Below are positions 1 to 10,359 of a stretch of 64,000 nucleotides of DNA, one piece after another. Numbering within the stretch: the stretch's first letter is position 1; each line of letters opens with the position of its first letter. A program made the translations under genes and the position numbers. Origin of the DNA: Moringa oleifera (Eukaryota; Streptophyta; Magnoliopsida; Brassicales; Moringaceae); assembly GCA_021397835.1 (NCBI GenBank), contig JAJFZO010000433.1:1240001-1304000 (forward strand). Direction: 5' to 3'. Under the pieces are notes generated by a model. That model did no database searches. It had not been told where the DNA came from and saw nothing but the letters and a program-made list of their open reading frames with translations.

Positions 1-779
1 ACCAACTTTTAAATTAGTTCAATGAAGATGATTTGGTGATGATTCATCTTCAAAAGTATCATTTTCCCACTGGTACGTACAATACACTCAAAAGATAAGA
101 AGATTGATCCATTTTGCGTCCCTCGAGAAGATTAGTGATAACACTTACAAGATTGATCTTCTAGCTGATATGAACATTTCTAATACTTCAATATTACTGA
201 TATCTTCAACTATTTTCCTCAGATGAGTTTTCTTCACAGCCACAAAACTTGATGTCGAGTTATCTTCTAAATGAAGAGGATTGATACAGTACACACCAAC
301 ATTGGTGTCCTACTTTGATTTATCATATATTTTAACTTAGTTTTTTAGTCTAAATTAGTTTCTTATTTTTCTTAAGTTTTTCATTCCGAGTCTAACTCAG
401 TTTCCAATTCTTCTAAGACTTTCTATTCCTAATTTATTTTTTTACACTATTTAAATACTTATTGTAATAGTGTGAGAGAGTTTAATGCAATTTATCAAAT
501 TATATATCTAAAGTTTAAGTTCTTACTATGATCTCAGTTTGTTTTTTAAATTTATTTCACTTCTTTCTTGAACAAAACCTTTCGTTAGACCATGCAGAAA
601 GACAAAAGCAGCATAATGACAAGAGATGTTAAAACAAGGGTAACAATCATCCTTACTCTTCACTAGTTTTGCTAGTAAAAAAGCAGACAATACATGCAAG
701 TTTACATTCACTATCGCTCGTTCAATGCTAAAACAATCCAAGACAAATTTCCTATACCAATCATCCGAACTCCTAGAGG

Positions 780-3190
780 AATTAAATGGTTCTAAATATT
801 TCTCCAAGCTGGATTTAAGATCTAGGTATCATCTAATTAACATGCACCCAGCTTAGGCGGAGAAAACTACATTTTAGATGCATGATCAGCATTTTGAATT
901 TCTTTTACGTTTGGCCTCACCAACACTTCCTCTACTTTTCAAGCCTTAATGAATGAAGTGTTCCAGCCATACATTCGCAAATTTGTTCTAGTTTTTCTTC
1001 AATGATATACTTGTTTATAATCGTGCATGGGCTAATTACTTACACTATTTGAGAGTGAGTTTTTTCTTATTACAACAGAACATTTTGTTCAGTAAGAAAC
1101 CTAAATGATTGTTTGCCCAATCGCAGATTTCTTACCTTGGCCACATTATCTCAACGAAAGAAAAGATAGTAGATGTTAAAAAAATCAAAGCTATGATCCA
1201 ATGGCCTCAACCACCAACTATCTAGGCTCTCCGAGGCTTTTTAAGCCTCACGGGCTACTACCAAAAATTTGTTTACTACACTGATTGCAACTCCTCTCAG
1301 CAATATGCTCTGTAAAAACTCATTCATTTGGACAGAACAAGTCGTGGCCGCTTTGGCACACTAAAACATGCCATCGCCACTACTCGAATAATGGCTTTAC
1401 CCGATTTTAAGAAAGATTTTATAGTTGAATGTGATGCGTTTAATTATGATTTGGGGCAGTGTTACAGCCAGATGGAAGGCTCATTGCCTTGTATAACAAA
1501 CTGATGCCTCAACACATTACACTTTCACAAGCAATTAGGCATTGGAGACCTAATCTATAGGGCAGAAATTTCATCATTTGCATTGATCAATTTAGCCTGA
1601 AATATCTCTCGGGTCAATGAACCACGTCAAATCAACAATGTTGGGCAAGCAAACTTTTGGGCTACAACTTCTAAGTTGAATATAAAAATTGGCAAGGAAA
1701 ATCAAAGGGTGCACATTGAGATGAAGATGTGAGATTGATTACAGAACTATCAATGCCACAATTAGACCTCTTCCAGGCATTAAAGGACAAGGTGAAAGCT
1801 TGTCCAACATTGAAACATTGCAATAATTGATCAACAATATCCAATCAACGAAACTACCTGCCATCTAGTCATAATTGAATGACCTTACATTTCACAAACA
1901 CAAAGCATATTTGGAGCCCACTTCTCTGCTTATTCAAGTTTTTTTTTTTTTTACACTGCACAACCAAGGCCATGAGGGATACCAAAAGACGTTATTTTGC
2001 ATAGCATCAAATTTTTATTGACCCAATATGAAGAAAACCATCCAAGATTTCATTCAAATGTTGAGTGGTTTGTCAAAAGAACAAGGCTCAACATTTGTAA
2101 CAAACTAGCTTGTTACAACCTCTTTCGATCTTGCTGTGGGTATAGGCAGATATTTCCATGGATTTTATCGATGCCTTATCTCTTTCATTTGGAAAATCTA
2201 TTTCACTAGTCAGGGTTGATCGTTTTTCAAAATATGCACACTTTATTCTTCTGGCTCACCCATATTTTGTTGTTTCTGATACAAGATTTTTCTTTGACCA
2301 TGCCTTTAAGTTACATGTATTATTAAAAATAATTGTTAGAGACAGTAATGTGACATTTACAAGCACTTTCTAGACTAAACTTGTCAAACTAAGTGGAACG
2401 CACTTAGCTTTCAACTCTGCCAATTACTCACAAAGTGATGGACAAACAAAAGTCATTGATCGCACCATAGAAGTCTACCTACACTGCTTCATTAATGATC
2501 AACCACACAAATGGATGCAGTGGATTTCTTGGGCTTAGCATTGTTAGAATAAAAGGTACCATTTCTCTCTTAAAATAAGTCCTTTTGAAGTTGTCTATGA
2601 CAGAGCACCCCCTCGCCTCTTAAACTATTGTCCATGCATAGCTCAAGTGGAAGGCAAAGAGCAAGAACCCAAAGCTTCGATCAAATTGTTCAAGACATCC
2701 GTGAAAGACTCTTACAAGCCCAAGATATTATGGAGAGCAGTTATGATAAACATCACAAAGAAGTCCACTTCAAAGTTAAAGATATAGTATTATTGAAATT
2801 ATAGCCTTATAAGCAGTAATATTTAACTTCCAACAAGATGAGAAAAATTTCTCCTCAATATTATGGACCATTTCCTCTAAAAGCAAAGATTAGGGTTGTA
2901 GCATATCGTCTTACATTTCTGTCAACTATGAAAATACATATCTAATCTTTTGCATCTCATGCTTAAAAAAATTTCAAAGAAACCTGAATGAAGCTGCATC
3001 GCAGCTACTTATCGTTCACCAAGGTGAAGCATTGCCAACCTCAAAAGCCATTTTAGACAAAAAGGTGACTACAAATGAACATCACATTTTGGGCCATTAG
3101 GAAGGCTTGTCACCTTCTAGGCATTTTAGGAATCAGATGTGAACATATTTGGACACCCCATCCAAATATCATATTTACGGTCGGGAAAGA
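780..3190 (+). mobile_element. Decayed Ty3/gypsy (chromovirus-type) retrotransposon
   Basis: Conceptual translation in shifting + frames shows the usual pol order of a plant Ty3/gypsy element. Reverse transcriptase similarity lies at about 800-1020, with an LDLRSRYH-like block and a palm motif reading FFND where a DD pair is expected. RNase H similarity follows at about 1130-1500, integrase core similarity at about 2155-2400 (MDFIDALSLSFGKS block), and a chromodomain-like stretch at about 2990-3130 (reading KVTTNEHHILG). Stops and frameshifts interrupt every domain, so the element is dead. I could not delimit the LTRs, and the first 780 bases are probably part of the same element or of older repeat. 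The chromodomain places it with chromoviruses; the exact clade is not resolvable by eye. Confidence 0.85.
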
Positions 3191-3219
3191 GTGATGTTAT
3201 GAAAATATTCCTCAACATC

Positions 3220-6120
3220 AACAAGTCCTACTAGTGGCCCCATTTTCTCATACCGACAAAGATGCAGCTAATGCAATTTAGCCGCGTGGCTTCTTAGGTA
3301 GCAAATTTCTTGCTTATTAGCTGTTGATTTTCCCATCAAGGCCTTGTCAAATAAAACTAGATCCTTGATACCCAACCCTCCTTTGTCAATTCGACTGCTT
3401 TAATACTTTCCATCTAATCAAATGATATTTGTAAGTGTCCCCCATACTACCCCATAAGAACCTTCTCTGGATCATCTCCAATCTTGCTAGCCACCTTCCT
3501 TAGTAATGAAAATAAATATATAAAATAAATCAACAAATTACATAATGTACTCCTAATCAAGGTGAGTCCTCCAGCTTCTAATAAGTAGTGTTTTTTCACC
3601 TTGTTAGTTTCCTTTCAAATCTCTACAACACTCCATTCTATACAATTTTCCTCTGTATTTGGCATTGGGAGGCAACCCAAGATATTTCATGAGAAAGCTA
3701 ACCATTTTGCATCCTATAATGGCAGCCAATTCCGTCCCATTCACTTCCTTTCCTACTGCAGACAATTCACTTTTTTTCATGTTAATTTTCAACCTCAATA
3801 CTACCTAAAAGCCTACCAAAGCAGCCCTTAAGTTCGATAATTGTTCCTCTTCCATGTCGAAAAAACGATGATATCATCAACGAATAAGAGATAAGATACC
3901 ATAATCTCATTATTAGGCCTCTCAACTTTGAAGTCCTTCATCAAACCACATTCGTCCATCAAATTACATTCTATTGCCCTCTTCAATAAGTTATCCAGTG
4001 CATCTAGTACCAATAAAAACAACAATATGGACAAAAAATTCCCTTGTCTTAAACCCCTTACTTGAATTAAAAAACTTTGATGGGCAGCCATTAACCAACA
4101 CTATGAAAGAAGCTATTGATATGCACCAATATATCCATTTGCATTATTTTTCTCCGCACCCCACTCCTCTAAGCATGTACATTAGAAAGTTCCATGACAT
4201 GTGATCATAGGCCTTTTCCATATCTAATTTACACATTATTCCCCTTCTTCTAGACTTCATTTGACTGTCTCGCACCTCATTTGACGATTAGGACAGCATC
4301 AAGAATTTGCCTTCACATACCATCTATCTAAGCCTTTTCACCAACACTTTGGATAGCAACTTGTACACACAACCCACTAAACTTATTGGCCTAAAGTCAG
4401 CATCACTTACTACCCTTGCTTTCTTAGGAATTAATACTATGAATGTTGAATTTAATGACTTGATGAATTTCTCATTCTAATGAAACTCGAAAAAAACTTC
4501 AGTACATCTTTTTTAATGGTTCCCCAATTTGACTTAAGAAACGCCATTGAAAATCCATCTAGTTCCAATGCCCTATCGTTTACACATTCTTTGTCACCAT
4601 AAACCTCTTCTCCCGCAAACTAAGCTTCAACTTGCTACTTAAGTTTCGTGCAAATCAACTGAAAATTCAACCCATCCAATACTGGTCGACGCCCCATTGT
4701 TTTCGTATATAGCTTCTAGTAATATCCACTAATTTCTTCCTTTAACTCATCCCCTCTTTCTATCATGTTGTCACGTATTTGCAGCTTACTAATAAAATTG
4801 AATTTCCTATGCATAGTTGCCATTCTATGGAAGAAGATGGCATTCTTTTCCCTTGCTATCAATCATAAAGCTCGTGACTTCTATTGCCATGAGATTTTCT
4901 CCATCTTCATCAACTATATCAACTCATTCAATTTTATCTTTTTCTTCAAGTTTGTCACTATTCCCACCATCCATAATTGTTCCATCAACTTCCTATAGAT
5001 TATTCTTCTTTTGCTGCCTTACGAATCCAAATTGCATTTTCCTCCATTTTCTAGCTTCCTCCTTCACTATCTTGGCTTACAAGCCACCACGAAACTTGCA
5101 TGTCCCTCCTCCTTCATACCTTCCCACCATTGCTTCACTCGTTGTTCAAAACCCTAGATCTATAGTCACGAATTTTCAAATCTAAAAAGGTAAGGACCCA
5201 TTTCATCCCCTACATTCCAACATAATAGGATGATGATCCGAAATCAGTCTAGATAACAACTGCTCCTATATACAAAGGAATGTCTCTTCCCAACTCCTTA
5301 ATACTAAAAACTGATCTAGTCGAGACAACAATGGACTACCCCTTAGATTAAACCAAATGAATCTTTCCCTACCTAAAGGCAAATCATGCAATTCAAGCTC
5401 CATAATGACATCCTTGAATTTCCCAAGTAGTCCCCACTTCTACTTATCCTCAATCTTTCATAAGAATAAAGCACCACATTAAAATCGCTCCCAATCACCT
5501 ATGGCTTCAATTCATCACTTTTCTTGCATTCTCTCAAATCTTTCCAAAGAGCCTGAAAATCCATTCCAACCTCATCCCTTCTAATTCAAAGTTACATGAT
5601 ATTGACATTGTTCTCTCCAACAATCTATCAATTTACCCAACCACTCATTCCAACACACTAGTATACCGCATGAGCTCTCTTGTGTCACCTTAAATTCCCA
5701 TTTCACAACTTGTTTATTCCAAAAACTTTCCATCACCCTGATATTTATTTCTTTCATTTTTGTCTCTTGAAGACAAACGACATCTGTTGTTCACTTTAGA
5801 AGAGATTACTTTAGAGCAATCCTCTTTTCCCTACTGTTTAACCCCTTAATATTCCAAGATAGTATCCTAAGAACCACTAATACTACCACTAATAGTAGCA
5901 ACCTACTTCTTTCCCTCTTCTTTCTCACCCACCTCATTTTCCTTTCAGCCACCACTAAGCTGTTCATCGATATCCATAACCACTTCCCATCCTCCCCATT
6001 CAGAAAGATCAAGCTACGCTTCCTCCCTGCTATGCTCCATGATGCATATTTCCCCCACCACTCCATTCCACTCAAACTCAAGCAACTTCTTCTCGATTTT
6101 GATGAAGAAGATCTCCATCA
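3220..6120 (-). mobile_element. Decayed L1-type LINE (non-LTR retrotransposon), ORF2 remnant
   Basis: The - strand carries the start of an apurinic-like endonuclease at about 5880 (reading ILSWNIKGLNSREKR). An SDHHPIMLE block, the endonuclease catalytic end, lies near 5220. The reverse transcriptase core at about 4080-3850 includes GLRQGNFLS and the active-site block LLFVDDIIVF. A C-terminal KGGLG-like block lies near 3390. This is the order of plant L1 ORF2. Many stops and frameshifts show it is inactive. No poly(A) tail was seen; the 3' end fades out against the gypsy remnant near 3200, so the element is truncated there or interrupted. The retained VDD motif contrasts with the damage elsewhere. 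Confidence 0.85.
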
Positions 6121-6419
6121 AGAATTCCAGTGAAAATGGTACCCGTACAGTTTTTTGAAATTTCTCTTCGCACCAATATCCATATTATTTTGACTTCTTT
6201 TAATAATCATGAAACTAACAAGAAGTAATTGTAATTTTCATATCCCTTTACTTTTTTAGTTAGCCTTATGGCATCATCAGGCAATTGGAAAATTGATAAC
6301 CCTATGACACCATGAAACGTTTTAATGACAAAAAAATTATGTTACCAATGTTTAAGTGTACCTGTGTAGTCTTTCTTGGTTTATCATAAACTAATCAAAG
6401 TTGAAGGAAAGCTAGCAAC

Positions 6420-7560
6420 AAGCAAGCACCATAATGGAGGAACTCTTTTTATTCTGGCGAAGTGAAAGCACTAGACATTTGAATTATCCGCCTAGACAAC
6501 TGAATTCACATCATAAAGCATTAAACATCTCTTCCGCTACCTCTAATGGCGTGTTTTTTGAATGGAAGTATAGATAGATACAATGAAACATTCTTGAATT
6601 ACTATTCAACACCCGAAGAGCTTTTTCACTGCTTTCAAAACTTCCTAAGCTCTTTCAGCTAATTTCATTGCACTTTCATCTCATCTTGAGCAATATAGAT
6701 GTGATGTAGAAGCTCCATTTGTAAATTTTTTGATCATTACGATTTGCATTGTAAGTGAGAGATTTACCTGATTAAGGACAATCTAGGTGACAAGCATCAA
6801 ATGTTGCAATATTTGTTAGGATTTTTGACTTTTAGGCATAAACGCCAATGGATGAAAGTAAGTAAAACTCCACATTGAACTTATTGTCTAGTTCGACATC
6901 TGAATTCCCCAAGTAGACATCCAAATTGGATTGAAATTTGAAAAAAATATGTCATCTAATTCGGACACTTAAATTGCCAAAATAGTTTGAATTGTGCCAA
7001 AATTTGATTTTTTCTATGTCCAATGACTAAGATATGCATAGACATTTAAATTATCCATGTAGACATGCAAATTCATGTCATAAATCACTAAACATGTCTT
7101 CCTCTACCTCTAACGATTAGCTAGTTCATTGTTTTCAAAACTTCCAAAACTCTTTTTGCTTATTTCATTTCTTTTTCATCTCATCTTGAGCAATCTAGAG
7201 GTGTTTCAGAAGCTTCATTTGTGATATCCACTCTCGTGAGGGAGTTTCTATTTTATGGTAATCATTCCTTGTATTTGTTGTTCTAAGGTGAGAGATTCAC
7301 CTTGTTGAAAACACTAGGGGAGGGGAGAAGGAATCGCCTAAGTGCAATGTTTGTGAAGATTTTTGTTGAAAAGTGAGGGGATTCACCCAATGAAGAATAT
7401 CCAAGCATGAAGCACCAAGAGTTTGCTAGAGACACAGAAATAGGTGAAATTGTTGAACCACGTAATTCGTTTCCCAATCTCAACCCTGCTGTACCCTTTG
7501 TTATTTGTGTTATAGATATTGGTTGTTTGCTTGAGCAAGATTTAATTTGTATTGAGTAGC
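6420..7560. repeat. LTR-like sequence holding a diverged internal duplication
   Basis: Two diverged copies of a block of about 300 bp lie at roughly 6466-6780 and 7030-7300. Both contain, in the same order, acatttaaattatcc-like, actaaacat.tcttcc, a catctcatcttgagcaat element, agaagcttcatttgt and a gagagatt.acct element. Downstream, gttgaaccacgtaattcg followed by a T-rich stretch resembles the 3' end of plant copia LTRs as I remember them. I infer an old LTR-retrotransposon remnant, but no flanking target-site duplication or coding domain was found. Confidence 0.45.
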
Positions 7561-8141
7561 CAAGCCAACATTTCCTTCTACTTCTTGGAAAAAGAGGCTA
7601 ATTCCCATACTCGATCTTGAACTTCAGTCATGTCACCTCAAAATGTCTTGACCCCACCCTTAGAACTAGCATAATCCTCAAGGCACTAATTCATCAAGGT
7701 GTGATGAACATTTAAATCCCTTGTTGAAAAGACAACTTGCACCTTTTTGAAGTAAAGCTTGTTCACCAGAGCAAAAACCCTCTTCATTCCCATTGTCACT
7801 TAGGACTTCTTTAAATGTATTAATTAGTTGAGAACTATCTCTTCTTCTTCTTTCTCCCAGTCTTCATCTCATTTATTGTCAAACTACTGATTCGTTGAAT
7901 GTGTATGGTGTTGCAGCAACCGAAGTTCTTCTGACTGGAACCAGCAGTAAACCCTAATTCTTGTCATTCTAACCTAAGGGCTCAACAAACTCCAAAATTA
8001 CACCCATATTTCTCGCTCGTCGCAAAGAAAACAAGCCCGAGGAAGAGGGAAAAAGAAATTAAAAAAAAGAAAATTAAACCAAATATCCCTGCGGGCTTTG
8101 ATGAACAGAAAACAACATCATATTTTGAGCTTTGCTCCTAC
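7561..8141. other. No clear gene; weak minus-strand coding-like fragment; start of REV3 intron 1
   Basis: No gene is supported here. On the - strand at about 7830-7570 a frame with few stops reads GMKRVFALVNKLYFKKVQVV and later DMTEVQDRVWELASF. I do not recognise it, and it holds in-frame stops, so it may be a transposon or gene relic. If REV3 is transcribed, bases below 8142 are the beginning of its first intron. Confidence 0.4.
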
Positions 8142-8253
8142 CTTGGAAACTGCTGTAGCAAACGTCGAACCCAGGTATTGGGGGCGCCATATAATAATCG
8201 ATCGACACGATTCTAACACTGAAAATGTTGGAATCCGACTGTGAATCCGCCAT
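8142..8253 (-). CDS. REV3: REV3 (DNA polymerase zeta catalytic subunit), first coding exon only
   Basis: The exon encodes 37 residues plus one base of the next codon, starting MADSQSDSNIFSVRIVSIDY and continuing YMAPPIPGFDVCYSSFQ. This closely matches the N-terminus of plant REV3, the B-family translesion polymerase that extends past DNA damage, as I remember it. The ATG at 8253 is chosen because it gives the conserved MADSQS start; the exon ends CAAG at 8142 before a GTAGGA donor. A TATA-like box (CTATAAAT, minus) lies at 8401-8408, and the leader is GA-rich. REV3 is normally near 1,800-2,000 residues over many exons, yet no second exon is visible in the 8.1 kb to the left, which is transposon debris. 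Either intron 1 is very long or this is an orphan 5' fragment. Confidence 0.8.
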
Positions 8254-8400
8254 TAACTCTCTTTTCACCTAACAAACTGATCGTTCATATACACATACAT
8301 ATATCTATAAGTTACATATACAGAGAGACAGAGAGAGAGAAAGAGAAACGGTTAGAAATAGAGTAGAAGCTTTTGATTCTGTTTGGCGCCCAGTTAGGGC

Positions 8401-8408
8401 ATTTATAG
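8401..8408 (-). promoter_or_regulatory. TATA-like box upstream of the REV3 exon
   Basis: CTATAAAT on the - strand, about 150 bases before the REV3 start codon. It is followed toward the gene by a GA/CT-rich leader (about 8318-8350), which is common in plant 5' UTRs. Confidence 0.45.
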
Positions 8409-8560
8409 GGCACGGAAGAGGGAAAAAAAAAAAAGACCCGTTAGCTTCTCCTGTACTAAACCTGTTTTGACGATTGAGCCCCAAAGAATTTCAATAGTTA
8501 TACATTGTTCCTTTCAAGTTCGTACATAGAGCCAGGCCCAAAAAAATCACAGAAAACAGC

Positions 8561-8602
8561 CCATAACTTGTAGCAAAGTGACCATAACTTGTAGCAAAGT
8601 GA
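8561..8602. repeat. Two perfect 21-bp tandem copies
   Basis: The unit ccataacttgtagcaaagtg plus one a occurs twice head to tail at 8561-8581 and 8582-8602. It lies in the upstream spacer of REV3. Confidence 0.9.
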
Positions 8603-9330
8603 GCCACAATATCAGCTAATCCAGGTGCATGAAAGCTGGACCCAATTACACGCCCCTTTGCTTACATTTGCAGGTATAAGTCTAAAATTAAAAAAATAAA
8701 ATATTTATATAAAATCATTTAATAATTTAGATCTTTTTATTTTTTATAAAATTAACTATTTAAATTTATTTTAAGTCCTTAACATTTTATTTTTATGTCA
8801 AATTTAATAATAAATCAAGATATAGGAGTTTGATGAAATTGGACTGGTAAAAGAATTTGAATTAATTTATTTTTATTTAAATTTTGACTTACTGATTTCA
8901 TCAATTTTATATTTAAATTATTACAAAAATTAATAACGTTTTTTATGATTAAAGGATTTATATTTTATTTTAAATTAATTTTTTTAATTTTAAATAATTT
9001 CAATTAACGAATTATTTTTTATAAATTTTTAAATTTTATGATTGCTAAACTTTAAACATATTTGTAATATTAAAAATAATGTTTTTAATAATAATTTAAA
9101 TATCTTATAATTAAGAATTTTCAAATCAAAATTCCAGGTACCTTTCTAATTCAAGTAATCTCTTAAAAGAAATTTGATAATTTTATATATTTGTAATTAA
9201 AATTTTGATTTTTAATTTTTTCAAGAAGAGGTTTCTCTGGCTGTTATACAGTTTGGATTTGCTTGGAAGGATGAGTTGAAATATTGATTCCAGTAAGCCA
9301 TAGAAGCATTACCCATATAATCTGTTTTTT
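8603..9330. other. Gene-less AT-rich spacer
   Basis: Bases about 8680-9220 are extremely A/T-rich with low-complexity runs. I see no gene or defined element. Confidence 0.7.
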
Positions 9331-9340
9331 TTTTTTTCTT

Positions 9341-9373
<33 letters not shown>
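9325..9373. repeat. Poly-T to poly-G homopolymer junction (31 G)
   Basis: A run of T (one C interruption) is followed by 31 consecutive G (9343-9373) and a GT/GC-rich tail. It lies about 70 bases beyond the stop codon of the cysteine-rich peptide gene, so a transcript that read through would carry poly-C then poly-A. Its true length is uncertain because such tracts are prone to sequencing and assembly error. A similar T/G junction occurs near 19060-19097. Confidence 0.85.
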
Positions 9374-9374
<1 letters not shown>

Positions 9375-9441
9375 GGGTGTGGGTGCGGGCGCTGGGCTTC
9401 TGTTATTACAGATTGTTCACAAGGCAGAGACGCTCTGGTCT

Positions 9442-9980
9442 TCAATGTCCAAGTTCAGGTGGCGTACAGGGAAGAGTAAGCATAGGAGAAAACATGCACT
9501 GGCACCAGCCTTCGTTGCAGTATGTGCGGTGACAGTTAGATGGGCAAAAATCAGAGCAATCCAGATCGGTCTCACAGTGAACCTTAGCTCGCAACTGTCG
9601 CTGCTGGTTGTTTACAGGGCACCCATGGCACTGGAATGGTCGCCGGTGTTGCCCTTGGTTCACCTTCTTCACTATTTCTCTGGATTCAGACCCACAAAGA
9701 AAACCTACCAAGAAAGTTTACACAAGGTGACAGATGTGGTAGTAGAAGTCTACACAGTTCCAAACTGGTTCTTTTCTTTTTTACAGGTTCTTTTCTAGGC
9801 TGCCAATTACCCTGATCAGGGTCTCTCATGCTCAGACCGGCCTTAATCCTCACTTGTAAACACAGGTCATATTGAAAGTAAATGGTAAATGAATTATAAT
9901 GAATGAGGCAGAGAGGGAGACTTACAGGATGCAATAAGAAAGGCTGCCAAGAAAGTAGGTTTCAGCAAAGATTTCTCCAT
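9442..9980 (-). CDS. Secreted cysteine-rich peptide, defensin-like/NCR-like (unrecognised family)
   Basis: Two exons (9980-9926 and 9704-9442) join in phase to give 105 residues. The intron has a GTAAG donor and a TTTCTTGGTAG acceptor. Exon 1 gives a typical signal peptide (MEKSLLKPTFLAAFLIAS) and the junction codon is Cys. The mature part has a basic spacer and then a C-terminal cluster with spacing C-x5-C-x3-C-x3-C-x4-C-x4-C-x-C, plus an upstream CHGC pair. A short signal exon joined to a Cys-rich exon, and the C-x3-C / C-x-C pairs, are typical of plant defensin-like and NCR peptides, but I do not recognise the family. A TATA box lies 46 bases upstream of the ATG. It lies between REV3 and the lipoxygenase, on the same strand. 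Function is unknown; defence or cell signalling is inference only. Confidence 0.65.
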
Positions 9981-10025
9981 CTTCATTAATTTTTCCTGCT
10001 CAGGGAAAGTATCCAACTTTGGCAA

Positions 10026-10033
10026 TATTTATA
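10026..10033 (-). promoter_or_regulatory. TATA box of the cysteine-rich peptide gene
   Basis: TATAAATA on the - strand, 46 bases upstream of the start codon at 9980, so the 5' UTR would be very short. This supports the chosen first exon. Confidence 0.6.
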
Positions 10034-10359
10034 GATATTGTATGATTTCACGTAATCTGTCTGATTTCACACAATGAGCATGTAACATTTCCTTCATGCC
10101 TCCAACACAAAAGCGCAATCCGTGTACACAGAAGATTAAACCTTACAAAACTTGCAAAATTTAAGGTATTCAAATCATGTGATACATGTTGTGAAAATAC
10201 AATTTTGTAATAAGTGAGTCTGTCTGAATTTGGAAACGGAGCATGGGATAACCCAAGCAAGTAAGTAGACTATAACACAGATGCTTAAACTAGACATTCC
10301 AATCTTACATGTATTTATTACCGGTATTGACAACAATGATTGCAGTGGCAATAAGAGAT

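Noticed and set aside
9284..9798. Plus-strand open frames with a glycine run
   Set aside because: They are antisense to the cysteine-rich peptide gene, and the Gly run is the poly-G tract.
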